A stretch of DNA of 64,000 nucleotides from Bacillota bacterium (GTDB lineage: Bacteria; Bacillota; Clostridia; Oscillospirales; Ruminococcaceae). The stretch is from NCBI GenBank assembly GCA_023429785.1, contig JAEZDD010000004.1:124001-188000 (forward strand), written 5' to 3'. A model generated the notes under the pieces. It was not told the origin of the DNA. It saw only the letters and a program-made list of their open reading frames with translations, and did no database searches. Of this stretch, positions 27,411 to 36,207 are shown one piece after another; the stretch's first letter is position 1; each line of letters opens with the position of its first letter. Both the position numbers and the translations under genes were made by a program.

Positions 27411-28901
27411 ATGAGTAATTCAAGTGATAAAAAACTAACACTAATCCCCTTGGTCCTGATGATATTTACATCTGTATTTGGTTTTTCGAATATGCCGCGT
27501 TCATTTTATCTAATGGGGTATGCGGCAATCCCGTGGTATATTATATCCGCGATAACATTCTTCATCCCCTATGCCTTGATGATGGCGGAGTTCGGCGCCG
27601 CATTTAAGGATGAAAAAAACGGAATTTATACATGGATGGAAAAGTCAGTGAACGCAAAATATGCCTTTGTGGGCATTTTTATGTGGTATGCGTCTTATGT
27701 AATCTGGATGGTTAATATATGCTCATCAATATGGATTCCGCTTTCGAACTTTATTTTCGGGACGGATAAGACAGGCACATGGGGCTTTTTAGGCTTAAAT
27801 TCGACACAGCTTATCGGCGTCCTCGGCGTCTTTTGGATTTTAGTCGTTACCTTGTTTTCGACAAGCGGGCTAAAGGGTATTGTTAAATTTACGTCCGTCG
27901 GGGGGACAGCTGTCGCGCTGCTTAACGTCCTTTTATTAATCGGCGGGATTATTGTAATAATCGGGAACAAAGGGCAACTCATGCAGCCTATAACAAGCAC
28001 CAGCTTCATGAATTCTCCGAATCCTTCCTTTATGGGGCTTCTGCCCACATTCTCATTTTTAGTTTTCGCTATTTTTGCTTATGGCGGGCTTGAAGCGGTT
28101 GGAGGACTTGTTGGTGATACACATGAATCTCACATCACCTTCCCTCGGGCTGTCATTATGTCGGCGGTAATTATTGGAATCGGATATTCGCTAGGTATAT
28201 TTATTTGCGGGATATTCATCAATTGGGATAAAACCCTGGCATCATCAAATGTGAACATGGCGAATGTAACTTATTTGGTGATGAACAACTTCGGGTATGA
28301 GATAGGGCGAGTGTTCGGGCTGGCTAATGATGTTTGCTTGTCTATCGGCGCATGGACAGCTCGCTTCGTCGGTTTTTCGATGTTTCTAGCATTGACCGGT
28401 GCATTCTTCACGCTCAGCTATGCCCCTTTAAAACAGCTTGTTGTCGGGACGCCGGAGAAAATATGGCCAAAATCCTTCCTCAATATCAAGAACGAAGTCC
28501 CAGTGACGGCGGCATGGTATCAGTGTGCGGCAGTTGCCGTCATGGTCATTCTGGTTTCCTTCGGGGGGGATATTGCGTCGGAATTTTTCAAAAAGCTTGT
28601 ATTGATGACTAATGTTGCCATGACAATTCCGTATCTTTTCATTGCGGGTGCTTTCATTTCATTTAAGAAAAAGCAGGAGATAGATAAGCCGTTTGAAATA
28701 TATAAGTCAAAGGGCATGGTTTATATAGCGACATTTCTAACCCTTCTCACTGTCGGCTTCGCCAATATATTCACGATAATTGAGCCGTCATTTAATAATA
28801 AGGTCAGCAACACAATATGGATGATTTCCGGCCCGCTTGTATTCTCAATAATCGCATTGCTTTTATATAATCGCTATGAGAAAATTCATCTGAAAAAATA
28901 A
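27411..28901 (+). CDS. yjeM: Amino-acid transporter of the APC superfamily, YjeM-like
   Basis: 496 residues with about 12 membrane helices. The first helix region LIPLVLMIFTSVFGFSNMPR and SFYLMGYAAIPWYI closely follow E. coli YjeM, as do ALMMAEFGAAF, FAIFAYGGLEAVGGL and FFTLSYAPLKQLV. YjeM belongs to the glutamate/GABA antiporter branch; its natural substrate is not proven. GGAGA lies before the ATG. Single-gene unit between two terminators. Confidence 0.85.
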   Translation: MSNSSDKKLTLIPLVLMIFTSVFGFSNMPRSFYLMGYAAIPWYIISAITFFIPYALMMAEFGAAFKDEKNGIYTWMEKSVNAKYAFVGIFMWYASYVIWMVNICSSIWIPLSNFIFGTDKTGTWGFLGLNSTQLIGVLGVFWILVVTLFSTSGLKGIVKFTSVGGTAVALLNVLLLIGGIIVIIGNKGQLMQPITSTSFMNSPNPSFMGLLPTFSFLVFAIFAYGGLEAVGGLVGDTHESHITFPRAVIMSAVIIGIGYSLGIFICGIFINWDKTLASSNVNMANVTYLVMNNFGYEIGRVFGLANDVCLSIGAWTARFVGFSMFLALTGAFFTLSYAPLKQLVVGTPEKIWPKSFLNIKNEVPVTAAWYQCAAVAVMVILVSFGGDIASEFFKKLVLMTNVAMTIPYLFIAGAFISFKKKQEIDKPFEIYKSKGMVYIATFLTLLTVGFANIFTIIEPSFNNKVSNTIWMISGPLVFSIIALLLYNRYEKIHLKK

Positions 28902-28903
28902 CT

Positions 28904-28928
28904 AAAAGCCACCGATAGGGTGGCTTTT
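28904..28928. terminator. Bidirectional terminator after yjeM
   Basis: A 10-bp stem (AAAAGCCACC / GGTGGCTTTT) with a 5-base loop. The stop codon of the convergent gene at 28927 touches the end of the stem. Confidence 0.7.
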
Positions 28929-29535
28929 AAATTAATAAGTATCCGAGCGCCAGAATGAGCTTCATATCAGCGCCGTTTTTGTATAAAAGATATATCAAAG
29001 CAATAATGAAGAGCTTTTCCTGGTCGATATTAAAATCCTTTAAAAAGCTGTCGATGCCATTTTTATGGTCATTTGGCTTCATTTCCATGGCGGAAGGCTC
29101 TAAGGGGAGAGGCTGATGAGGCTTTTGATTATTATTGCTTTGGTTTGACTTAGCCCTGTTGAAGCCGCCTAAATTTGACCCGAAAAGCTGAGCGAAGGGG
29201 TTCGACATATTATTTCTTTGCATCTGACGTTGAGGGTTGTTGCTGTTTCCTGTCTGGTTGGGAGAGGGGGTTCTATTTGGCTGAGCTGATGCCCCCGCCT
29301 TCTGACTATTTTGTTGAGTATTCGCCTGAGAGCTACCTTGAGGGCTATTATGGACGGGGATGCCCTGCTGAGGGCTTTTGTTCCCCTGAAAATTCGCCTG
29401 AGGGTTATTCGTGCTTGTACTGTTATTTTTCTGTGGCTCAGTCACATAGCTCTGCGCTCTTTTTTGCATTTCACGGACACGTCTGATTGCCTCCTGCTGC
29501 ATGGTTTCGAACTCCTGCTTGTTATAGGAAATCAA
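28927..29535 (-). CDS. N/Q/P-rich protein with hydrophobic C-terminus, unknown function (trio gene 3)
   Basis: 202 residues, not recognised. A short helical head (QEFETMQQEAIRRVREMQKR) is followed by about 100 residues of N, Q, P and S-rich disorder, then FLKDFNIDQEKLFIIALIYL and a hydrophobic C-terminus ending ALGYLLI. It could attach to a membrane or to its neighbours through the tail. The TTG at 29535 is the start, with AGGAGG seven bases upstream. It overlaps the previous gene by 14 bases, so the three genes 30194 to 28927 form one unit. Confidence 0.75.
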   Translation of the reverse strand: MISYNKQEFETMQQEAIRRVREMQKRAQSYVTEPQKNNSTSTNNPQANFQGNKSPQQGIPVHNSPQGSSQANTQQNSQKAGASAQPNRTPSPNQTGNSNNPQRQMQRNNMSNPFAQLFGSNLGGFNRAKSNQSNNNQKPHQPLPLEPSAMEMKPNDHKNGIDSFLKDFNIDQEKLFIIALIYLLYKNGADMKLILALGYLLI

Positions 29536-29914
29536 ATATATCTCCTCCTAACAGCCCACTATCCTTCAACAAAGGCCATAGCGCGAGCAACTTAAAAATC
29601 TTAACGATTTTATCTATTTTCTGCTGATTTTCATCCTTGACAAGAGGGCGGAGAGCGAATAAAAACTCGGTATTCTGGTCCTTCTGGCTGGCTTGTGACA
29701 TTAGCTGTTGGATTTTCATTATTTTATTAATGTCAAAATTGAAGCCATCTTTTTTTTCACCCTGGTCTGGATTTTCGCTATTTCCGCCAAAAATGGACGA
29801 CAAATCTGGCATATCATCCGAATTTTCAGAGAGCATACCGGCTATTTTTTTAATTTGGTTCAAGCTTTCTTCATCGTTTAGGATTTCCTGAATTTTGCTC
29901 ATCATATCGTCCAT
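29522..29914 (-). CDS. Helical acidic protein, unknown function (trio gene 2)
   Basis: 130 residues, not recognised. The helical N-terminus (MSKIQEILNDEESLNQIKKI) and C-terminus (NTEFLFALRPLVKDENQQKI, then LLALWPLLKDSGLL) flank an acidic, flexible middle (MPDLSSIFGGNSENPDQGE). There is no signal peptide; the C-terminal LALWPLLKDSGLLGG stretch is hydrophobic but short of a membrane helix. I recall similarly built small proteins in other clostridia without a name. It is read between the 80-aa and 202-aa genes of the trio and overlaps the latter. Confidence 0.75.
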   Translation of the reverse strand: MDDMMSKIQEILNDEESLNQIKKIAGMLSENSDDMPDLSSIFGGNSENPDQGEKKDGFNFDINKIMKIQQLMSQASQKDQNTEFLFALRPLVKDENQQKIDKIVKIFKLLALWPLLKDSGLLGGDIFDFL

Positions 29915-29951
29915 TTTTTTCGCCTCTTTTCATTCAAATTGAGAAATATGG

Positions 29952-30194
29952 CTATTTTTTATCTGACAGCTTTTTCATCAGCTCCTGTGCCTCGGGGGAG
30001 CCAAGAATTTTTTCTGTCAGCTTTTTATTATTCAAAGCTTCCTGAAGCTTTTGAGAATCTTCCTTGCTCATCCCCTGAATGACTTGGCCGATGTCGCCAT
30101 TCTGAAGATTTTTTTTCAACTCATCTGGTGTTGTTCCAAACTTTTTGCTGGCTAAATTCAATAGAGCATCAAGATTTTTCTGATTCATATTCAT
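29952..30194 (-). CDS. Small helical protein, unknown function (trio gene 1)
   Basis: 80 residues, almost wholly helical and charged: LDALLNLASKKFGTTPDELK, then GMSKEDSQKLQEALNN and a lysine-rich end. The FGTTPDELKKNLQNGD turn suggests a small three-helix domain. AGGAGG is eight bases before the ATG at 30194. First gene of the unnamed trio, divergent from the phosphoesterase gene. No function is proposed. Confidence 0.75.
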   Translation of the reverse strand: MNMNQKNLDALLNLASKKFGTTPDELKKNLQNGDIGQVIQGMSKEDSQKLQEALNNKKLTEKILGSPEAQELMKKLSDKK

Positions 30195-30216
30195 ACAAAA
30201 TTCCTCCTTATATTAA

Positions 30217-30245
30217 TTGCAATTACTAGAATTTTATGATATAAT
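30217..30245 (+). promoter_or_regulatory. SigA-type promoter for the phosphoesterase gene
   Basis: TTGCAA and TATAAT with a 17-base spacer and TGA before the -10 (extended). About 36 bases upstream of the TTG start. Confidence 0.72.
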
Positions 30246-30281
30246 TGCTGAAATTAGAAGCATTCAAAGGGGGGAGCACAC

Positions 30282-30758
30282 TTGAGAATAATAGTAATTT
30301 CAGACTCGCATAGGGACTTTGGAAGGGTGCTGAGCATTTTTGAAAGGAACCAGGACGCCGACCTTTTTCTCTTTCTCGGGGACGGAGAAAGAGAGTTCGA
30401 CGATGTGAGCGGAATGTATCCCCATAAGAAGACTTTTAAGGTTTGCGGGAACTGTGATTTTGCATCCTTCGCCGCCGGCATGGGCACAATTGTTTCCGAG
30501 GGGAAGAAGATTATCTTTCTTCACGGGCATTCACATAATGTAAAAAGGGGAACCGAGGGCGTCTTGAGGCTGGGTCGCGAGAATGATGCCGATATTGTTC
30601 TATTTGGGCATACTCATCAAAGACATTATTCATATAATGACGGCATTCATGTGATGAATCCCGGGAGTGCTTCATGCCCAAGGGACGGGAAGAAGCCCTC
30701 TTATGCGTATATTGATATAACAAGCGCCGGGATTGTCTGCAATCATGTTGATATCTGA
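30282..30758 (+). CDS. Metallophosphoesterase, YfcE/MJ0936 type
   Basis: 158 residues. The calcineurin-like metal motifs are complete: SDSHRD, FLGDGERE, CGNCDF, FLHGHSHN and FGHTHQRH. The family hydrolyses small phosphodiesters; the cellular substrate is unknown. TTG start with GGGGGGAG five bases before it. Single-gene unit divergent from the trio. Confidence 0.9.
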   Translation: MRIIVISDSHRDFGRVLSIFERNQDADLFLFLGDGEREFDDVSGMYPHKKTFKVCGNCDFASFAAGMGTIVSEGKKIIFLHGHSHNVKRGTEGVLRLGRENDADIVLFGHTHQRHYSYNDGIHVMNPGSASCPRDGKKPSYAYIDITSAGIVCNHVDI

Positions 30759-30877
30759 TACTAATAAAATATGCAGAAATTGAAAAAATGTGAAAAAAGT
30801 CAACGTTTCTTTTTTAAAATGAAGCATTGACTTAATTTTTGAATGAAAATAGCAGGTATTTTACAAAATGCAACAAA

Positions 30878-30961
30878 AATCCCCATCTCATTTTAAAGGG
30901 CTCTCGTTGTTAGATTTATTTGACTAACCTTTGAGTGCCTTTAAATTTATGATGGGGATTA
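30878..30961. other. Long stem-loop between phosphoesterase gene and rny
   Basis: AATCCCCATC (30878-30887) pairs with GATGGGGATT (30951-30960); inside, TTTAAAGG pairs with CCTTTAAA and GTTAG with CTAAC, giving an imperfect arm of about 80 bases. On the minus strand it is followed by TTTTTG, so it can end rny transcripts. Its length is unusual for a plain terminator. Confidence 0.6.
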
Positions 30962-30989
30962 ATAATTTTATTGTTTTGCTATGACTTGA

Positions 30990-32555
30990 TTACTTAGCAA
31001 ATTCAATCGCTCTGCTTTCGCGAATCAGATGAACCTTAATCTGACCTGGATAATCCATTTCGTCCTCAATACGCTTAGCTATTTCACGAGCAACAATGAC
31101 CATCTTTTCATCATTAACATGCTCGGGGCTAATCATAATTCTAACCTCACGGCCAGCCTGGATAGCGAAGGATTTCTCAACGCCCTCATAAGAGGTACAA
31201 ATTTCCTCAAGCTTTTGAAGTCTCTTGATATAGCTTTCATAATTCTCGCTTCGAGCGGCAGGGCGGGCGGCGGAAATAGCATCGGCAGCCTGAACAAGTG
31301 CAGCAACAACAGTTTTGGTTTCAACATCACCGTGGTGAGCCTCGATAGCGTGGATAACATCATTATTCTCTTTATACTTGCGGCATACATCAACACCAAT
31401 CGAAACGTGTGAGCCTTCAATTTCAGAGCTGAGTGCCTTCCCGATATCGTGAAGAAGACCGGCACGACGAGCAAGATTAGCGTCAACACCAAGCTCGCTA
31501 GCCATAACGCCGGCTAGATGAGCAACCTCAATAGAGTGGTTTAAAACATTCTGGCGATAGCTTGTCCTGAAGCGGAGACGTCCGATAAGCTTGACAAGCT
31601 CATGGTTCAGACCGTGAACATTAGTTTCAAGAACAGCACGCTCACCCTCCTGCTTGATTTTCATTTCGACCTCACGTCGAGCCTTTTCAACCATTTCTTC
31701 AATACGAGCCGGGTGAATTCTTCCGTCAGCAATCAGTTTTTCAAGAGCAATTCTGGCGATTTCACGGCGAACCTGGTCGAAGCAGGACAGCGTGATTGCC
31801 TCCGGTGTATCATCAATAATAAGGTCAACGCCGGTCAGCGTTTCAAGAGTTCGGATATTTCTTCCCTCACGACCGATTATTCTTCCCTTCATTTCATCGT
31901 TAGGAAGCGGAACAACAGAAACAGCGGTTTCTGATACCTGGTCAGCGGCACAGCGTGCAATAGCAAGGCTGATATATTGTCGTGCCTTATCCTCGCATTC
32001 GTCCTTCAGCGAAACCTCATAGTTGGAGATTTTAATAGCCTTCTCGTGAACCAATTCGTTCTCAAGGATTTTTAACAAGTGCTCTTTAGCCTGCTCCATT
32101 GTGAATTCAGATATTCTTTCAAGAATGTCTAGCTGACTTTTCTTGATGATTTCAGCTTCGCCAAGCTTTTCTTCAATCTGCTTAGCCTTAAACTGAAGCG
32201 CTTCATCCTTTTTCTCAATGTTTTCAATTTTCCTGTCAAGGTTTTCTTCTTTTTGCTGGATGCGTCGTTCCTGTCTTAAAACTTCGTTACGACGTTCTTT
32301 AATGTCACGGTCCGCTTCAGTGCGGCTTCTCAAAATTTCTTCCTTAGCTTCAATAAGCGCTTCTTTCTTTGCGCTTTCAGCATTTTTTTGTGCGTCTTCA
32401 ATTATACGCTCAGCTTCCTTTTCGGCAGACCCGATGGCAGCCTCGGCGTTTTTGCGTCTATATGAAATGCCCATTTTGAACAGAATAAATCCAAACAAAA
32501 CAGCACCTATAATAAAAGCAATAACACAAAATAGTATTACAGAATCAGTACCCAT
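30990..32555 (-). CDS. rny: Ribonuclease Y
   Basis: 521 residues, standard length. An N-terminal membrane helix (about 5-26) is followed by a long coiled coil (about 30-200), a KH domain ([19 protein letters not shown], about 215-280) and an HD domain with [12 protein letters not shown] and AHHGDVE. RNase Y is the membrane-bound endonuclease that starts mRNA turnover in many Firmicutes. The GGAGG to ATG distance of about 12 is a little long. It has its own promoter at 32637-32665. Confidence 0.96.
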   Translation of the reverse strand: MGTDSVILFCVIAFIIGAVLFGFILFKMGISYRRKNAEAAIGSAEKEAERIIEDAQKNAESAKKEALIEAKEEILRSRTEADRDIKERRNEVLRQERRIQQKEENLDRKIENIEKKDEALQFKAKQIEEKLGEAEIIKKSQLDILERISEFTMEQAKEHLLKILENELVHEKAIKISNYEVSLKDECEDKARQYISLAIARCAADQVSETAVSVVPLPNDEMKGRIIGREGRNIRTLETLTGVDLIIDDTPEAITLSCFDQVRREIARIALEKLIADGRIHPARIEEMVEKARREVEMKIKQEGERAVLETNVHGLNHELVKLIGRLRFRTSYRQNVLNHSIEVAHLAGVMASELGVDANLARRAGLLHDIGKALSSEIEGSHVSIGVDVCRKYKENNDVIHAIEAHHGDVETKTVVAALVQAADAISAARPAARSENYESYIKRLQKLEEICTSYEGVEKSFAIQAGREVRIMISPEHVNDEKMVIVAREIAKRIEDEMDYPGQIKVHLIRESRAIEFAK

Positions 32556-32636
32556 TAATTAAAACAAACCTCCTTCTTTAAAAAAATATATTTTAAAGCA
32601 AAATATTATATTTGCATGATAATGCAATATAACATT

Positions 32637-32665
32637 ATTTTATAATAATTATGCCTATGTGTCAA
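32637..32665 (-). promoter_or_regulatory. Promoter for rny
   Basis: TTGACA and TAAAAT on the minus strand with a 17-base spacer. The leader downstream contains a small inverted repeat (TTGCAT/ATGCAA, 32612-32627) before the GGAGG site. Confidence 0.65.
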
Positions 32666-32714
32666 GAATTTTTTAGTCAAAACAATAAAAACTAAAAAAT
32701 ATATCTAAAAAAAC

Positions 32715-32743
32715 TTGACAATATTATACCATAATGATAAAAT
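32715..32743 (+). promoter_or_regulatory. Promoter for the T-box/thrS transcript
   Basis: TTGACA and TAAAAT with a 17-base spacer and TGA before the -10. It lies about 75 bases upstream of the T-box stem I. Confidence 0.75.
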
Positions 32744-32816
32744 ATTTAAGATTAAGGTAGCAAATTGAGGCGTAAAATATTAATAAAATTATTATTGGTT
32801 CAATTTAATAAAATAA

Positions 32817-33127
32817 TGCGATGAAAAGGAAGACGCTTTTAAAAATTAATGCAGAGAGATTTCACATTCGCTGTGAGTGAGATTATTAATGGAAGGCTGT
32901 TACCACCTTTGAGTGTGTGTGAAATAAGCACAACGGAGTGCTCACGTTATAGAGCGAACTATTGAGAATAGTCTTTTCTTCGAAAAGCCTTTTTAAAATG
33001 CTTAGCATTTTGTTGACTTATCGTTAAAAACTATGTAATAGGGTGGAACCGTGAGGTTTTATACAAAAAGTTTTGTAATTATATACCCCGCCCCTATATT
33101 CCTTTCGGGATGTAGCGGCGGGTTTTA
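32817..33127 (+). promoter_or_regulatory. T-box riboswitch, threonine type
   Basis: The leader has the T-box layout: a stem I opening GCGATGAAAAGGAAGACGC, a CAGAGAGA segment, a specifier region reading TTACCACC (ACC, a threonine codon, at 32902-32904), the conserved T-box sequence AGGGTGGAACCGTG at 33040-33053 and a GC-rich terminator at 33087-33127. Uncharged tRNA-Thr should pair with both specifier and UGGA and let transcription continue into thrS. The 614-base gap between rny and thrS is filled by the two promoters and this element. Confidence 0.93.
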
Positions 33128-33130
33128 TTT
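33087..33130 (+). terminator. T-box terminator
   Basis: CCCGCC pairs with GGCGGG, with CTATA/TGTAG and TCC/GGA inside, followed by TTTTATTTT. It is the regulated terminator of the thrS leader. Confidence 0.88.
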
Positions 33131-33169
33131 TAAATTTTTTGATAATAATAAATTAGGGGGAAATGAAAA

Positions 33170-35116
33170 ATGATTAAAATCACGCTAAAGGACGGAAGCG
33201 TTCGTGAAATTGACGGCGCAATGTCTGTTGCTGATGTTGTCAAGGGGATTGGCATGGGGCTTTACAAGGCGTCCTGCGCCGCTAAGGTGAACGGGGCTGT
33301 ATGCGACCTTAGAACAATTATTTCAAAGGACTGCACGCTTGAGGTCCTCACCTTTGACTCAAATGACGGGAAGCATGCCTTCAGGCACTCAGCCGCTCAT
33401 TTGCTTGCGCAGGCGGTTAAGGCACTTTTTCCAAATGCGAAGCTCGCAACAGGGCCGGCAACAGAAACAGGCTTTTTCTATGATTTTGAGGTTGAAAAGC
33501 CTTTCACCTCAGACGACCTTATTAAAATTGAGAACAAGATGAAAGAGCTTATTAAAGAAGGGCAGCATATCGAGCGCTTTGAGCTTTCCGGCGATGATGC
33601 GATAAAGCTGATGCGTGACAGAAATGAGCCGTTTAAGCTTGAGCTAATCAACAAGCACGTTGAAAAGGGCGATACCCTTTCGTTTTATAAGCAGGGCGAT
33701 TTCGTTGACCTTTGCGCCGGACCTCATCTGATGTCAATGGCACCTATCAAGGCAATTAAGCTTACTGCAAGCACAGGGGCATACTGGATGGGTGACTCAA
33801 ACGGGAAACAGCTCTCAAGAATATACGGGACAGCATTCCCAAAAGCTTCAGAGCTAGAGGAATACCTAAAGGCTGTTGAGGAAGCAAAGCTTCGTGACCA
33901 CAACAAAATCGGTCGTGAGCTTGAATTTTTCACAACTGTTGATTATATCGGTCAAGGCCTCCCTATCCTTATGCCTAAGGGGGCTAAGGTAATCCAGCTT
34001 CTCCAGAGATTTGTTGAGGATGAGGAAGAAAAGCGTGGCTATCTTCTGACAAAAACACCGATGCTCGCGAAATCAGATTTATATAAAATTTCAGGCCACT
34101 GGGACCATTATCGTGACGGAATGTTTGTCCTCGGCGACGCTGAAAAATGCGAGGAGGAAGAGGTTTTCGCGCTTCGTCCCATGACCTGCCCTTTTCAGTT
34201 TCAGGTTTATCTAGCCAGACTTCGTTCATACAGAGAGCTTCCAATGAGATTCAACGAAACCTCAACGCTTTTTAGGAATGAAAGCTCGGGTGAAATGCAC
34301 GGGCTAATCCGTGTCCGTCAGTTCACGATTTCAGAGGGGCATATTGCCTGTCGTCCTGACCAGGTTGAAGAAGAATTCAAGCAATGTGTTGAGCTGGCTA
34401 AATTCATGCTTGAAACCTTGGGTATGGACGGCGATGTGTCATATCGTTTCTCAAAATGGGATGAGAACAACAAGGAGAAATATATTGGCTCAGCTGATGA
34501 GTGGGAGAATGTTCAGGAGCTGATGAGGGGCATCCTCAATCACCTTGAAATTGATTATACAGAGGCTGACGGCGAGGCTGCATTCTATGGGCCAAAGCTC
34601 GATATTCAGATGAAAAATGTTCACGGCAAGGAGGATACGATTATTACTGTTCAGATTGACTTCCAGCTGGCGAGCAAGTTCGGCATGGAATATGTTGACG
34701 CTGACGGAAGCAAGAAGCACCCATATATTATCCACAGGACCTCTCTCGGCTGTTATGAAAGGACACTGGCACTTCTCATCGAAAAGTACGCTGGGGCACT
34801 TCCACTCTGGATTTCACCGGCTCAGGCGATTCTTCTTCCTATTTCGGATAAGCAGCAGGAATACGCAGAGGCTCTTGAGGCGAAGCTAAAGGCAGTCGGC
34901 ATAAGATGCTCAATAGATGATAGAAACGAGAAAATCGGCTATAAAATCCGTCAGGCGCAGCTTGAGAAGGTTCCGTATATGCTTGTTCTCGGGGATAAGG
35001 AAATGGAAGCCGGTCAGGTTGCTGTTCGCTCCAGAAAAACTGGCGAAACAGAAACAATGTTGATAGATGAGCTAATCTCAAAGCTTGTGTTAGAGGTTGC
35101 AACAAAAGCTAAATAG
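33170..35116 (+). CDS. thrS: Threonyl-tRNA synthetase
   Basis: 648 residues. Order: TGS domain (1-60), editing domain with HSAAHLLAQAV and the HLMSMAP segment (about 65-220), class II core with PMTCPFQFQVY, FNETSTLFRNESSGEMHGLIR and HRTSLGCYERTLALLIE, and the C-terminal anticodon domain. It charges tRNA-Thr and removes misattached serine. AGGGGG lies before the ATG at 33170. Control is by the T-box upstream. Confidence 0.97.
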   Translation: MIKITLKDGSVREIDGAMSVADVVKGIGMGLYKASCAAKVNGAVCDLRTIISKDCTLEVLTFDSNDGKHAFRHSAAHLLAQAVKALFPNAKLATGPATETGFFYDFEVEKPFTSDDLIKIENKMKELIKEGQHIERFELSGDDAIKLMRDRNEPFKLELINKHVEKGDTLSFYKQGDFVDLCAGPHLMSMAPIKAIKLTASTGAYWMGDSNGKQLSRIYGTAFPKASELEEYLKAVEEAKLRDHNKIGRELEFFTTVDYIGQGLPILMPKGAKVIQLLQRFVEDEEEKRGYLLTKTPMLAKSDLYKISGHWDHYRDGMFVLGDAEKCEEEEVFALRPMTCPFQFQVYLARLRSYRELPMRFNETSTLFRNESSGEMHGLIRVRQFTISEGHIACRPDQVEEEFKQCVELAKFMLETLGMDGDVSYRFSKWDENNKEKYIGSADEWENVQELMRGILNHLEIDYTEADGEAAFYGPKLDIQMKNVHGKEDTIITVQIDFQLASKFGMEYVDADGSKKHPYIIHRTSLGCYERTLALLIEKYAGALPLWISPAQAILLPISDKQQEYAEALEAKLKAVGIRCSIDDRNEKIGYKIRQAQLEKVPYMLVLGDKEMEAGQVAVRSRKTGETETMLIDELISKLVLEVATKAK

Positions 35117-35123
35117 TTAAAAA

Positions 35124-35146
35124 AGGGACGGCCGGCGGTCGTCCCT
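35124..35146 (+). other. GC-rich hairpin after thrS
   Basis: A 10-bp stem (AGGGACGGCC / GGTCGTCCCT, one G-U pair) with a 3-base loop, 8 bases past the thrS stop. It lacks a T run, so it may reduce read-through or protect the 3' end rather than terminate fully. Confidence 0.5.
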
Positions 35147-35170
35147 ATTCTATAAGAATTTAGGTGAATC

Positions 35171-36118
35171 ATGGATAGCTTAATTTTTTCATTAAACGCA
35201 GTATTGCCGTTGTTCTTACTTGTATTATTGGGGTATGGGCTTAAAAGAATGGGGATGTTTTCCGACGAGTGGCTGACTATCGCCAACAATTTTTCCTTCA
35301 AGGTCACCTTATCGGTGCTTCTTTTCTATGATACCTTCACTGCGGACACATCGGTTAGCATAAGCCCACAGGTTGTCGCCTTCGCTGTCCTTGGGGTAAT
35401 AGGCGTGACGCTTTTAAGCTATATGACCGTCCCCTTTATAGTCAAGGACAGATTCAGGACGGGGGTTGTCATTCAGGGGATATTCAGAAGCAACTTCCTC
35501 CTATTCGGGATGCCTCTGGCGATAAATATGTTCGGCAATGTGGGGAGGCCGATTGCGGCGACGCTGGTGGCTATTGTTATCCCTTTGTTCAATTTGCTTG
35601 CGGTTATTACTCTCACGGTATTTAATAAAAACTCCGGAGGGAGAATTGATGTCTTAAAGCTTTTAAAAGGCGTTGTGACAAACCCGCTGATTATAGGCTG
35701 TGCCCTCGGGTATCTTTTAAGAGCAATACATTTCAGCCTGCCACAGGTCGCATTAAGCACGCTTAGTCAGGTAGCGGGTGTGGCTGTTCCCCTTGCACTT
35801 ATAATATTGGGTGGACAATTTAAATTTAATGGCTTTTTAAAAAACATTAAGACCGTCAGCACTGTCGTTTTGGTCAAGCTGATAATTGTCCCTATTATTA
35901 TGGTTTTTATCGCTGTTTCAATGGGGTTTAGAGGGGTTGAGCTTGGCGTATTAATGACAATATTCGGGGCGCCCGGTGCTGTTTCCAGCTCGATTATGGC
36001 ATACGGCATGGATTGTGACGGTGATTTGGCCGGTCAGATTGTTGTATTGGGGACGCTTGTTTCAGTTTTCTCCATGTTTGCCTTTATCTTTATTTTAAAA
36101 ACATTGGCATTGATATAA
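35171..36118 (+). CDS. AEC family permease
   Basis: 315 residues with about ten membrane helices in two repeats of five. The AEC (auxin efflux carrier) pattern is seen in AVLPLFLLVLLGYGLKRMG, RSNFLLFGMPLA and the second-half VAVPLALIILGGQF and FGAPGAVSSSIMAYGM. Bacterial AEC members carry malate, malonate or other small acids; the substrate here is unknown. AGGTGA lies just before the ATG; it may be read together with thrS. Confidence 0.82.
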   Translation: MDSLIFSLNAVLPLFLLVLLGYGLKRMGMFSDEWLTIANNFSFKVTLSVLLFYDTFTADTSVSISPQVVAFAVLGVIGVTLLSYMTVPFIVKDRFRTGVVIQGIFRSNFLLFGMPLAINMFGNVGRPIAATLVAIVIPLFNLLAVITLTVFNKNSGGRIDVLKLLKGVVTNPLIIGCALGYLLRAIHFSLPQVALSTLSQVAGVAVPLALIILGGQFKFNGFLKNIKTVSTVVLVKLIIVPIIMVFIAVSMGFRGVELGVLMTIFGAPGAVSSSIMAYGMDCDGDLAGQIVVLGTLVSVFSMFAFIFILKTLALI

Positions 36119-36139
36119 AAAGCGTAAAAATACATACAC

Positions 36140-36168
36140 TTGAAAGACATATAAAACTATGGTATAGT
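36140..36168 (+). promoter_or_regulatory. Promoter for the GH26 gene
   Basis: TTGAAA and TATAGT with a 17-base spacer, about 40 bases upstream of the ATG. Confidence 0.6.
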
Positions 36169-36207
36169 TAAGATTAATAAATTCTGACAAATTTCACGGA
36201 GGATAAT

